From assembly GCF_004634245.1 (NCBI RefSeq), contig NZ_SJTF01000001.1, forward strand, positions 124,001-188,000: DNA of 64,000 nt. The letters run 5' to 3'. How positions within the stretch are numbered: position 1 is the first letter of the stretch; each line of letters starts with the position of its first letter. The notes under the pieces were generated by a model. It was not told the origin of the DNA. It saw only the letters and a program-made list of their open reading frames with translations, and did not search any database. The DNA is from Flavobacterium foetidum (lineage in GTDB: Bacteria; Bacteroidota; Bacteroidia; Flavobacteriales; Flavobacteriaceae). The position numbers and the translations under genes were made by a program. Below, one piece after another: positions 10,227 through 19,126 of the stretch.

Positions 10227-11330
10227 GTGTCAGACGGTCTTCAAAATAAAGTCATTTTCCAGCAAGTTGCCGAGTTATTGCAAAATGCCCGACAACAGGT
10301 TTTACGTACCGTAAATTCAACTATGACCATTACCTATTTTGAAATAGGGAGAATAATTGTTGAAGAAGAACAAAATGGTAATGATAGGGCGGGATATGGT
10401 AAACAGCTTTTAAAAAGTCTTTCTCAGCAATTGACAAAGGAGTTTGGTAAAGGTTTTTCAGTTGATAATTTAAGTAATATGAGGAAGCTCTTTTTGACTT
10501 TCTCAAAATCCGAGACACTGTCTCGGATTTTACAAATTCAAAAGCCTCAGTCACTGACTGAGGAATTCAAATCTCAAAAAACGCAGACAGTGTCTGCGAA
10601 ATTTGATAAAGTGGATTATCAAACTTTGTCTTCATTTTTTAAATTGACTTTTAGCCATTATATTTTTTTAATGCGAATTGAAGATGAGAAAGAAAGACGT
10701 TTCTATAAAATCGAATCTGAAAAACACAATTGGAGTGTTAGAGAACTAAAACGTCAATATGATTCGGCACTTTATACAAGATTAGCGTTAAGCAGAGATA
10801 AAGAAGGAATTTTAAAACTTTCAGAGCAAGGACAAATAATTGAAAAGCCAAAAGACATTATTAAAGATCCTTATATACTTGAATTTTTAGGATTGCCTGA
10901 ATTGCATCAATATTCAGAATCTCAATTAGAGGAAGAAATTATTAATAAACTGGAGCAATTTTTATTAGAGTTGGGTCATGGTTTTACTTTTGTTGCAAGA
11001 CAGGAAAGAATTACTTTTGATGATAAACATTTCAGGATTGATTTGGTTTTTTATAATAGAATATTAAGATGTTTTGTTCTTATTGATTTAAAAATTGGCG
11101 AATTAAAACATCAGGATTTAAGCCAAATGCAAATGTATGTGAACTATTATGACAGAGAAATGCGCTTGGAAGACGAAAATAAAACTATCGGGATTGTTCT
11201 TTGCCAAAATAAAAGTGAAGCTGTAGTAAAATATACATTACCAGAAAACAATGAACAGATTTTTGCCAGTAAATATAAAACCGTTTTGCCAAGTGTTGAA
11301 GCTTTAAAAGAGTTGCTTGAAAATAATTAA
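10227..11330 (+). CDS. PDDEXK nuclease-like DUF1016 (YhcG family) protein
   Basis: 367 residues. An N-terminal helical DUF1016_N domain (about 1-160; YFEIGRIIVEEEQ, KGFSVDNLSNMRKLF, LTFSHYIFLMRI) is followed by a PDDEXK-type nuclease fold (about 190-360; ERITFDDKHFRIDLVFYNR, LIDLKIGEL). The Asp and (L)DLKIG residues correspond to the metal-binding D...ExK positions, with Asp in the usual Glu position. Relatives are linked to restriction-modification and mobile DNA; their role is not settled. The start is GTG, since no in-frame ATG precedes the conserved N-terminus. A 12-residue repeat, encoded by palindromic DNA, occupies about residues 93-128. It sits 18 bases after parE, between parE and parC. 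Confidence 0.88.
   Translation: MSDGLQNKVIFQQVAELLQNARQQVLRTVNSTMTITYFEIGRIIVEEEQNGNDRAGYGKQLLKSLSQQLTKEFGKGFSVDNLSNMRKLFLTFSKSETLSRILQIQKPQSLTEEFKSQKTQTVSAKFDKVDYQTLSSFFKLTFSHYIFLMRIEDEKERRFYKIESEKHNWSVRELKRQYDSALYTRLALSRDKEGILKLSEQGQIIEKPKDIIKDPYILEFLGLPELHQYSESQLEEEIINKLEQFLLELGHGFTFVARQERITFDDKHFRIDLVFYNRILRCFVLIDLKIGELKHQDLSQMQMYVNYYDREMRLEDENKTIGIVLCQNKSEAVVKYTLPENNEQIFASKYKTVLPSVEALKELLENN
10505..10598 (+). repeat. Three palindromes at 36-bp period inside the DUF1016 gene
   Basis: Three perfect inverted repeats, each with a single unpaired centre base: 10505-10531 (13-bp arms, TCCGAGACA core), 10545-10563 (9-bp arms, CCTCAGTCA) and 10582-10598 (8-bp arms, CGCAGACA). Their centres at 10518, 10554 and 10590 are exactly 36 bases apart, equal to 12 codons. 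The protein reads SETLSRILQIQK / PQSLTEEFKSQK / TQTVSAKFDK. Arm sequences differ between units, but both arms change together. Confidence 0.9.
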
Positions 11331-11336
11331 AACGAT

Positions 11337-11960
11337 ATGAAGAAAATCTTTTTTTTGATTATTATTGTCTCGGTTGTAATTTCTTGTCATAATAAAAAGA
11401 CAAAGAATTTACCAGTAGGAGAGGAAGGTATTCCAATTGTCAAATCGATTAGCAAAATAATTCATAAAAGAGAATTTCCAATAAATAATTTTTCTAAAAT
11501 CGAGGTGGTTTCTTATTATGATAGAATAATGTGGGATACTTTAGAATACAAAAATGAACAGCCATTTCGCAAAGTATTAGTAGATAATTATAAATTAACT
11601 TTTGATAGTACCAAAATAAAAGAGAGGGTTATTTTAAATAAAATGCAAGAGAAAGAACTTCTTAATTTAATGATTTGTGATACTTGTGTTCCCGAAGAAC
11701 TTTCTGCAGCATGTTATAAACCTAGACATATGATTTTATTTCGTGACAGCAAAAATAGAATCATAGGTTATGATGAATTTTGTATAGAATGTGTAGGCTC
11801 AAGAAACTCGGATAATTTAAATGGATTCCAAAAATATTGTTATTCTGATATGCAGGAATTATTAAAGAAATTTGGGATTACTCTTTTTATTGAAAGTGGA
11901 GATGAGAAGAGGGTAAAAGAAGAAATTGATTTCATTGAAAATATTCAAAAATCTAAATAA
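11337..11960 (+). CDS. Lipoprotein of unknown function between DUF1016 gene and parC
   Basis: 207 residues with a type II signal peptide (MKKIFFLIIIVSVVISC, Cys at 17). The mature region has five further Cys in two clusters (CDTC..., CIEC plus C in KYC) but no domain I recognise. It begins six bases after the DUF1016 stop, so the two were probably acquired or transcribed together. It is strongly AT-rich compared with parC. Confidence 0.7.
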   Translation: MKKIFFLIIIVSVVISCHNKKTKNLPVGEEGIPIVKSISKIIHKREFPINNFSKIEVVSYYDRIMWDTLEYKNEQPFRKVLVDNYKLTFDSTKIKERVILNKMQEKELLNLMICDTCVPEELSAACYKPRHMILFRDSKNRIIGYDEFCIECVGSRNSDNLNGFQKYCYSDMQELLKKFGITLFIESGDEKRVKEEIDFIENIQKSK

Positions 11961-11997
11961 TTAAATAGAAAAATACTGAAATAAATTCAGCATAAAA

Positions 11998-14712
11998 ATG
12001 AAAGACGAAGAAGACGATAACATAATTCCAAACGATGACGAGAATAATTCAGATGACAATCTGGATAACATTCAGGATGGCGATGATGATGTGATTGAGG
12101 GTGAAGGAAAACATTTTGAAGGTGCACATTTTTACGAAAATCAGGAAGAAGAAGGCGAAGACGTTATTACCAAAGTAACCGGAATGTACAAAGACTGGTT
12201 CCTGGATTATGCTTCCTACGTAATTCTGGAACGTGCGGTTCCTGCTATCGAGGACGGATTCAAACCGGTTCAGCGTCGTATTATGCACTCTTTGAAAGAG
12301 TTGGATGATGGTCGTTATAACAAAGTCGCCAATGTAGTTGGTCATACCATGCAGTATCACCCACACGGAGATGCGAGTATTGGTGATGCCATGGTACAAA
12401 TCGGTCAGAAAGATTTATTGATTGACTGTCAAGGAAACTGGGGAAATATCTTAACTGGTGACGGTGCAGCAGCGCCCCGTTATATCGAGGCACGTTTATC
12501 TAAATTTGCTTTGGAGGTTTTGTATTCTCCAAAAATCACCGAATGGGGACTATCATATGACGGTAGAAAAGCTGAACCGATTAATCTTCCTGTAAAATTC
12601 CCATTGCTTTTAGCACAGGGAGCAGAAGGCATCGCGGTTGGACTTTCTACAAAAGTGCTGCCTCATAACTTCAACGAATTAATTGACGCTTCGATTAAAA
12701 TCTTAAAAGGAAAATCATTTACGCTATATCCCGATTTTGCCACGGCTGGTATTGCCGACGTTTCAAATTACAACGACGGAATGCGTGGCGGACGTGTGCG
12801 TGTGCGTGCTAAGATTTCGCAATTAGACAAAAATACATTGGTGATTACGCAGATTCCGTTTTCGACCAATACTTCGAGTTTGATTGACAGTATTTTGAAA
12901 GCCAATGAAAAAGGTAAAATCAAAATCAAGAAAATTGAAGACAATACAGCAGCCGATGTTGAGATTTTAATTCATCTTTTCCCGGGAGTTTCGCCAGACA
13001 AAACAATCGATGCTTTGTTTGCATTTACAGCTTGTGAAACTTCAATTGCACCTTTGGGATGTGTAATTGAAGATAATAAGCCGCTATTTATTGGTGTTTC
13101 GCAAATGTTGAAGATTTCAACGGAAAGAACAGTTGATTTGCTTAAACAAGAGCTCGAAATTCAATTAGAAGAGCTGAAAAATAAGTGGCATTTCTCTACT
13201 TTGGAGAAAATCTTCATTCGTGAAGAAATGTATATCGACTTCAAATTGTATGGAGATAGGGAATCACTTTACAAATATTTGTACGACCGTTTTGAGCCTT
13301 TCAAAAAATCATTCGTGAGAGAAATCAACGATGACGATTTACAGCGTTTGACTCAAATTCCGATGATTCGTATCACTCGTTTCGATTCTGATAAAGCAGA
13401 TGAATTAATCTCTAGATTAGAAGAAGAGATGAAAGAGGTAGAATACAATTTGGAGCATCTTACCGATTTTGCTATTGCTTATTTTACCAAACTGAAAGAG
13501 AAATACGGAAAAGGTCGTGAGCGAAAAACGGAGCTTCGTGTATTTGATAATGTTGAAGCTACGAAAGTGGTTCTAAGAAACACAAAACTATACGTAAACC
13601 GTGAAGAAGGTTTCGTAGGGACAAGTTTGAAGAAAGACGAATATGTTGGCGATTGTTCTGATATTGATGATGTTATCGTGTTTTTACGAGACGGTAAAAT
13701 GATGATTACAAAAGTCGATGCGAAAACTTTTATAGGAAAAGATATTATACATGCTGCCGTTTTTGATAAAAACGATAAGCGTACCATTTATAATATGATG
13801 TATCGTGATGGTAAGTCGGGGCCGTCTTATATAAAACGTTTTAACGTTACGGGTGTTACACGTGATAAAGCTTACGATTTAACCAATGGAACAAATGGTT
13901 CTCAGGTAGTTTATTTTTCACATAATCCAAATGGAGAAGCTGAGGTCGTAACGGTTTTACTGCGCCAAGTCGGAACCATTAAGAAGCTTAAATTCGATAT
14001 TGATTTTGCGAAGCTGGCCATTAAAGGACGTGGCTCTAAAGGAAATTTAGTAACCAAATATCCAATCAAGAAAATCGAATTAAAAGAAAAAGGAATTTCG
14101 ACTTTATTGCCGAGAAAAGTTTGGTTTGATGATACCGTAAAACGTTTAAATGTTGATGCAAGAGGAGAACTGTTAGGAGAATTTAAACCAACAGACAAAA
14201 TCTTAGTCATTAGTCAATCTGGAAAACTGAAAGTAATCATTCCAGAATTATCGACTCATTTTGATGAGGATATGATTGTTTTGGAAAAATGGAAACCTAA
14301 AAAACCAATTTCTGCAATCTATTACGATGGTGAAAAAGAGCGTTACTTTTTGAAACGCTTCCTTGTGGAAAATGAAGGAAAAGAAGAAAGTTTTATTACA
14401 GACCATCCAAATTCGCAGTTAGAGATTGTGTCAACAGATTATCGCCCGGTAGCGCAATTGGTTTTTGCGAAGGTAAAAGGAGTTCAAAAAGAGGATTTAC
14501 ATATTGATGTAGAAGACTTTATAGCCGTAAAAGGTTTCAAAGCTTTAGGAAATCAATTGACGACTGATAAGTTGAGACAAGTAAATTTATTAGAACCGCT
14601 TCCTTATGAAGAGCCTGTTGAAGAAGTTCCTGAAAAACCTGAAATTCCAGAAGACGATTCAGTAGAAACAGAATTAGACGACGACGGCCAGATAGGTCTG
14701 GTTTTAGAATAA
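11998..14712 (+). CDS. parC: DNA topoisomerase IV subunit A
   Basis: DNA-cleaving subunit of topoisomerase IV. The breakage-reunion domain begins near residue 60 (YASYVILERAVPAIEDGFKPVQRRI). The catalytic Tyr is Tyr162 in AAAPRYIEARL. The C-terminal half carries the beta-pinwheel region, ending in an acidic tail (EEPVEEVPEKPEIPEDDSVE). An acidic extension of about 55 residues precedes the core (DDDVIEGEGKHFEG), common in Bacteroidetes ParC. 904 residues is normal for this phylum. Confidence 0.93.
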   Translation: MKDEEDDNIIPNDDENNSDDNLDNIQDGDDDVIEGEGKHFEGAHFYENQEEEGEDVITKVTGMYKDWFLDYASYVILERAVPAIEDGFKPVQRRIMHSLKELDDGRYNKVANVVGHTMQYHPHGDASIGDAMVQIGQKDLLIDCQGNWGNILTGDGAAAPRYIEARLSKFALEVLYSPKITEWGLSYDGRKAEPINLPVKFPLLLAQGAEGIAVGLSTKVLPHNFNELIDASIKILKGKSFTLYPDFATAGIADVSNYNDGMRGGRVRVRAKISQLDKNTLVITQIPFSTNTSSLIDSILKANEKGKIKIKKIEDNTAADVEILIHLFPGVSPDKTIDALFAFTACETSIAPLGCVIEDNKPLFIGVSQMLKISTERTVDLLKQELEIQLEELKNKWHFSTLEKIFIREEMYIDFKLYGDRESLYKYLYDRFEPFKKSFVREINDDDLQRLTQIPMIRITRFDSDKADELISRLEEEMKEVEYNLEHLTDFAIAYFTKLKEKYGKGRERKTELRVFDNVEATKVVLRNTKLYVNREEGFVGTSLKKDEYVGDCSDIDDVIVFLRDGKMMITKVDAKTFIGKDIIHAAVFDKNDKRTIYNMMYRDGKSGPSYIKRFNVTGVTRDKAYDLTNGTNGSQVVYFSHNPNGEAEVVTVLLRQVGTIKKLKFDIDFAKLAIKGRGSKGNLVTKYPIKKIELKEKGISTLLPRKVWFDDTVKRLNVDARGELLGEFKPTDKILVISQSGKLKVIIPELSTHFDEDMIVLEKWKPKKPISAIYYDGEKERYFLKRFLVENEGKEESFITDHPNSQLEIVSTDYRPVAQLVFAKVKGVQKEDLHIDVEDFIAVKGFKALGNQLTTDKLRQVNLLEPLPYEEPVEEVPEKPEIPEDDSVETELDDDGQIGLVLE

Positions 14713-14720
14713 AAAATGAA

Positions 14721-14752
14721 AAACGCTAAGATTAATTTCTTAGCGTTTTTTT
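14721..14752. terminator. Bidirectional terminator between parC and tssH
   Basis: An 11-bp perfect stem (AAACGCTAAGA with TCTTAGCGTTT) and a 6-base loop, flanked by A and T runs on both sides. It can serve the convergent parC and tssH transcripts. Confidence 0.85.
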
Positions 14753-14782
14753 GCTTTTTTCTTTAATTTAATTAGAAAAGGT

Positions 14783-17218
14783 CTATTCTTTAATCCATTT
14801 GACCTCATTATTTTCAATAAGAACAGAAATCGTATCTCCATTTTGTACTTCGCCAGAAATTATCTTTTTTGCTAATGGTCTTCTCAAAAGGCTTCTTATA
14901 ATGCTCTTTATTGGTCTAGCTCCATACTGGACATTAAATCCATTTTCGACAAGATAAAGTTTAGTTTCCGATGGAATATTGACCGAGATATTGATGTTTT
15001 TCAATAAATCTGTAAACTCTTTTTTAAGATGTATTTCGAATATTTTTAATGCATTTTCTTTACTGATAGGTGCAAAGGGTATGATTTCAGTTAAACGTCC
15101 TAAAAATTCTGGCCTAAAGTAATTTCCCATAATTTCCATTAATGAGCTTGGAGTTGGAATTTCACCATTATTAAAAGTATTGACAATATGATCTGCACCA
15201 ATATTCGAAGTAAAAAGAACGATTGCATTCGAGAAATCACCTTCCTTTCCTAAGCGATCATGTAGTTTCCCTTCATCCATAATCTGGAGGAAAATATCAA
15301 AAACAGAAGGATGTGCTTTTTCTATTTCATCAAATAAAACAATCGAATAAGGCTTTTGTCTAATTTTGTTTATTAATACGCCACCAGCGTCATATCCCAC
15401 GTATCCTGGGGGGGAACCAAGCAATAAAGCTACGGAATGTTCTTCCTTAAATTCGGACATATCAAAACGAATGATAGCATTTTCATCCTGAAAAAGAAAG
15501 TCGGCTAGAGATTTTGCTAGTTCTGTTTTTCCGGTTCCAGTCGGACCGAGAAAGAAAAATGACGCAATTGGCTGTCCGGCTTTGCTTAATCCAGATCTTG
15601 ATTCTAATATAGATCCCGAAACAGTTGCAATACAATGATCTTGTCCTATGACTCTTAAGTTTAAAACTTCTTCAATTTTATTCAATTTTCCGATTTCCTC
15701 ATTTTTAAGCTTTCCTACAGGAATTCCTGTTTTCTTAGCTATAATAAGCGAGAGATCTATCGGCTCAATATGAAATCGTTTATCTAATGCTTTTTCTTCA
15801 GTCTTATTTATTAAATTTTCAATATAGGCTATAATTGATTCTGATGTATCAAATATTCTCTTTTCATTTTGCTCCTCAGCATCAATTAGAAATGATGTTT
15901 TGTTTGTTAAATCTATTAAAAACCAATTACATTCTTTCACTAACTGCTCTTTTGATAGTTCTAAGTCGTTATTTTTTAAAGTGTTAAATTTTTCAAGAAT
16001 TGATTCTTTTTCTTTCAGAAAAGTTTCTCCCGAAGTTTTTAAGACCGACATAGTATGGTCAATTAAACTAATAGCTGATTCGGGAAGGCTTTTCTCTTTT
16101 AAATATCGTCTTGATAATCTAATTGACTCTAAAATAGTGTCGTCATCAATCTGTATTTTATGATGTTCTTGATAGGATTTGATTGATTCACGAATCATTC
16201 GGAACAAATCTTCGTCATTAGATTCTTCCAGTTTTACAATTTCAAACATTCCTGAAAGCCCTTGTTCTTTCTCTATTTTTTTGGAATATTCATCAATTGT
16301 TGAGGTTGCGATAATAGTTAACCCTTTTGACAGCTCATCCTTTAAAACATTTGAAACACCTGAATCTCCGCCATTTTTATCCAATAATGAATGAATTTCC
16401 TCGACAATTAAAATGGCTTTAGGATATTGTTTTAATTCCTGAATACAATTTTTTAGGCGATCTTCGATTTCTCCTTTGTATGACGCTCCTGAAATTAGTG
16501 AAGACAAATCGAGTTCAAAAAGCTGTGTTTTATTTAGGACTTCTGGAACTTGGTCATCAATGATATTTTGGATTAAAGTATTGATTAGGATTGTTTTTCC
16601 GATACCGCGATCGCCAATTAGCAAGACATTTGGTTTAGAAAAACGACATAAAATTTCTTTGATTGTATTTAACTCCGTTTCGCGTGCAATTGCTAGAACT
16701 CGTTTCTTCTTTTCGATATTTCTATGAATGCAATATTTATTCAAAAAGCCTTTTTTTAGCTCTTTTTGTGAAGTGATTTCAGTTTGTGGATGTGTTTCTT
16801 TTTCATCCAGAAGCTCATTTCTGGAAATTGGATAAGATTTCATCTGATCAAAACTAAAAGCCACCCCAGGCGAGCTTAAAGCGATAATGATAGCATAGAG
16901 ACTTATTTCATCTTCATTTAGCGTAACCCTTACAGATTCGGCTTCCTTGATAATATCATCAATAATGTCACTTGGTTCTGCATCGAGAACGTTGGTAGTT
17001 TTTGGTTCTTCTTCCATACGCACTTCTGCCCATTCATCAAGATAATAAACATCTTTACCCATTTGCTCAAGACGTTTTAAAAGTGACAAATCGCGTGCTA
17101 GTATGGCTTTTAGCAGATGTGGGGCTGAATAAAATTTATTTAAATTGGCTTTAGCAATTTTTCTAGCAATTTCAAAAGCAGTCAGCAATTCTGCACTGAA
17201 GATATTTTCTTGTTCCAT
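14783..17218 (-). CDS. tssH: T6SS AAA+ ATPase ClpV (TssH)
   Basis: This ATPase disassembles the contracted TssB/TssC sheath so its subunits can be reused. An N-terminal Clp-N-like region (about 1-150) precedes a first AAA+ domain with Walker A GDRGIGKT near residue 205 and IVEEIHSLL as Walker B. A second AAA+ domain has GPTGTGKTELAK near 558 and VLFDEIEKAH. The C-terminal small domain ends in YGARPIKSIIRSLLRRPLAKKI. At 811 residues it is slightly short for ClpB/ClpV, and the middle domain looks reduced. Its position at the edge of the T6SSiii locus identifies it as TssH rather than the general chaperone ClpB. It follows the PKD gene on the same strand, five bases apart. Confidence 0.92.
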   Translation of the reverse strand: MEQENIFSAELLTAFEIARKIAKANLNKFYSAPHLLKAILARDLSLLKRLEQMGKDVYYLDEWAEVRMEEEPKTTNVLDAEPSDIIDDIIKEAESVRVTLNEDEISLYAIIIALSSPGVAFSFDQMKSYPISRNELLDEKETHPQTEITSQKELKKGFLNKYCIHRNIEKKKRVLAIARETELNTIKEILCRFSKPNVLLIGDRGIGKTILINTLIQNIIDDQVPEVLNKTQLFELDLSSLISGASYKGEIEDRLKNCIQELKQYPKAILIVEEIHSLLDKNGGDSGVSNVLKDELSKGLTIIATSTIDEYSKKIEKEQGLSGMFEIVKLEESNDEDLFRMIRESIKSYQEHHKIQIDDDTILESIRLSRRYLKEKSLPESAISLIDHTMSVLKTSGETFLKEKESILEKFNTLKNNDLELSKEQLVKECNWFLIDLTNKTSFLIDAEEQNEKRIFDTSESIIAYIENLINKTEEKALDKRFHIEPIDLSLIIAKKTGIPVGKLKNEEIGKLNKIEEVLNLRVIGQDHCIATVSGSILESRSGLSKAGQPIASFFFLGPTGTGKTELAKSLADFLFQDENAIIRFDMSEFKEEHSVALLLGSPPGYVGYDAGGVLINKIRQKPYSIVLFDEIEKAHPSVFDIFLQIMDEGKLHDRLGKEGDFSNAIVLFTSNIGADHIVNTFNNGEIPTPSSLMEIMGNYFRPEFLGRLTEIIPFAPISKENALKIFEIHLKKEFTDLLKNINISVNIPSETKLYLVENGFNVQYGARPIKSIIRSLLRRPLAKKIISGEVQNGDTISVLIENNEVKWIKE

Positions 17219-17223
17219 AGTAA

Positions 17224-18276
17224 TTAATCTTTTACCCAGATCATGTATTTTTTCACTTTATAATTAATAGACAGTCCCTTTACACAATTAGTGGTCTTAT
17301 CCTTATTAAGACGAATAGATTCTATTTTTATCTTTTTTCCTTTAATGCTAGAACAAAGCTGTGCAAATGTCAATAAGTCTTTATCGTTTTTAACCACGGG
17401 AATTTCGAGGTCTTCACATAAAAAATCAGTAAAATCGTCTTTTACTTTACTGCCTTCAGCGACTTTGTTTAATAAGATTTCAAATTGGTCTTCGGATATT
17501 TTTGGAGCTTTTTTGATGTTTTCGATGGAATCTTTTTGTGTTTTGGTTTTGGGAGCTACAGGAACATATTGTAGCATATCTTCGAGCGGATCTTTTTTTA
17601 CAGAACCTCTGGGTAGAGAAAAAGATTCCGCATTTTTTTCATAGACATAAGAAGTCACATCCAGTGGATTTGTTTTTTTAATTACTTTCGGATGTACATA
17701 AATCACTTTTTTTGCCACACGGCTAAAGTCTCCATTTATAACAAGCGTAATTGTTTTTTCTCCAGATGAAGTAAAGGTGTAAACAGGATTTGAGGAGTTT
17801 TCTATAATGCCTCTTCCTTCGCCAAATCCCCATTCCCATGTCTTAGCTTCTGGCGAGATTGAACTGAAATAAGTAGGTTGGCCAACCGTAATAGTTTTTG
17901 AAGTAATGATTTGTGGAGTTCCTAATTTATCAAGAAGATATTTGTCTTTTAAAATCAGCTCTCGCGTATGAGTACATTCGCCATTTATTGTAAGCGTTAC
18001 GATGTATTTTCCGGGATTTTTGTAGGTATGAAATGTATGTCTTCGAACATCGGCAGTTGAGCCGTCTCCAAAATCCCATTTCCATGATTTCGCATTATGA
18101 GTTCGGTCATAAAATTCAATCGGTTCCTCACTTTGAGAATGATCAGATAATATATAGTACTTCACATCATCGCAATCGACATGTCTAAAAAATTGTATTG
18201 CAAAAGATACAATTGCTATAAGTAGAATAATACTAAAAAAAAGTAAAATTCGGGTATCTATTCTTCTAATGTTCAT
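17224..18276 (-). CDS. PKD-domain inner-membrane protein, T6SSiii-associated
   Basis: 350 residues. A short cytoplasmic tip and one membrane helix (about residues 10-30, LLFFSIILLIAIVSFAIQFF) are followed by two tandem PKD beta-sandwich domains. Each PKD has its hallmark: WKWDFGDGS at about 63-71 and WEWGFGEG at about 145-152. The last 90 residues form an alpha/beta segment (EDQFEILLNKVAEGSKVKDDF) with two Cys. The topology suits an envelope-spanning T6SSiii component anchored in the inner membrane; it is a candidate TssP- or TssR-like part, but I cannot assign the name. It is cotranscribed with tssH and divergent from the main operon. Confidence 0.75.
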   Translation of the reverse strand: MNIRRIDTRILLFFSIILLIAIVSFAIQFFRHVDCDDVKYYILSDHSQSEEPIEFYDRTHNAKSWKWDFGDGSTADVRRHTFHTYKNPGKYIVTLTINGECTHTRELILKDKYLLDKLGTPQIITSKTITVGQPTYFSSISPEAKTWEWGFGEGRGIIENSSNPVYTFTSSGEKTITLVINGDFSRVAKKVIYVHPKVIKKTNPLDVTSYVYEKNAESFSLPRGSVKKDPLEDMLQYVPVAPKTKTQKDSIENIKKAPKISEDQFEILLNKVAEGSKVKDDFTDFLCEDLEIPVVKNDKDLLTFAQLCSSIKGKKIKIESIRLNKDKTTNCVKGLSINYKVKKYMIWVKD

Positions 18277-18300
18277 TGTGGCTGGTATATATAACTATGA

Positions 18301-18308
18301 CAAAAATA
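18301..18308 (-). promoter_or_regulatory. Candidate -7 box for the PKD protein-tssH operon
   Basis: On the minus strand this reads TATTTTTG (TAnnTTTG), 25 bases before the PKD gene ATG. No clear -33 element was found, so confidence is modest. Confidence 0.4.
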
Positions 18309-18364
18309 GCGTTATTTATTTTAATATTATATGTAAAATCTTATAAAAAATTAAAATATTATTT

Positions 18365-18372
18365 TATATTTG
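18365..18372 (+). promoter_or_regulatory. Candidate -7 box for the main T6SS operon
   Basis: TATATTTG fits TAnnTTTG and lies about 115 bases before the first plus-strand T6SS gene, in the very AT-rich divergent region. A -33 TTG at correct spacing is not evident. Confidence 0.4.
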
Positions 18373-18487
18373 TAAATATATACTTATTTAGTATAGCTGA
18401 TTTCAATATGAGAAATACCACTTCTATCTCATTTTCCAGTTAAAAAATAATTCTTACATACAATTTTCTAAACATTAATACTATAAA

Positions 18488-19126
18488 ATGAAGCAGTTAT
18501 TTATTCTGTTGCTTGTTGCTATATGCATAGGATGTAGTGGAAAAAAATACATTTCACAAATTCCTTTTAAGTACAATTACTCATTAGAGCTGCTTAAAAA
18601 GGAAGCAGAAATGGAAGAAAAAGGTTTAAAAAATAAAACTATTGTAAATGATAATTCTGAAAACCTAAGTGACGAGGTCTTGTATCTCAAGGAAAAATAC
18701 TCAATTGTGCTTGCTGTTATGCCCAATAAAATAACAAATTATAAACTCTATTCTTATTTTGATTCCTGGATCAACACTCCTTATAAGGAAAAGAGTTTTT
18801 CTAAAAAAGGAATTGATTGCTCTTATTTTCTGCAATCCTTATATAGCGATGTTTATAAAGTAACACTTCCGAAAGACCCAGCTGGAATGTGGAAATCCAA
18901 ATCGATTCAGATTTTCACAGGACGCACGTTTTTGGCCGAAGGAGATTTGGTTTTTTTTAGGTACGACAAAGATCATCCTATTTCAGATGTGGCTTTATAT
19001 CTGCATAATGACAGAATTTTAGCCTGTACAGACAAAGGTCTAGGGATATATAATTTTAATGATGAATATTTTCAATTACGTTACATAGGTGCAGGCCGTA
19101 TAAATGAAGACACAAAGAAAAAATAA
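18488..19126 (+). CDS. Lipoprotein with degenerate NlpC/P60 fold, T6SSiii-associated
   Basis: 212 residues. The type II signal peptide (MKQLFILLLVAICIGCS) places it in the outer membrane or periplasm. The second half matches NlpC/P60 cysteine peptidases: GIDCSYFLQSLY with Cys111 in the nucleophile position, GDLVFFRYD, and ISDVALYLHNDRIL. In active family members the last motif reads xxHVGIYL. Here the catalytic His position is Asp167, so peptidase activity is doubtful and a structural or peptidoglycan-binding role is more likely. It may be the T6SSiii lipoprotein component (TssQ-like), but that is inference. It overlaps tssG by 23 bases. Confidence 0.75.
   Translation: MKQLFILLLVAICIGCSGKKYISQIPFKYNYSLELLKKEAEMEEKGLKNKTIVNDNSENLSDEVLYLKEKYSIVLAVMPNKITNYKLYSYFDSWINTPYKEKSFSKKGIDCSYFLQSLYSDVYKVTLPKDPAGMWKSKSIQIFTGRTFLAEGDLVFFRYDKDHPISDVALYLHNDRILACTDKGLGIYNFNDEYFQLRYIGAGRINEDTKKK

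Noticed and set aside
14783..17218. General chaperone ClpB
   Set aside because: A reduced middle domain and location next to T6SS genes point to ClpV/TssH.
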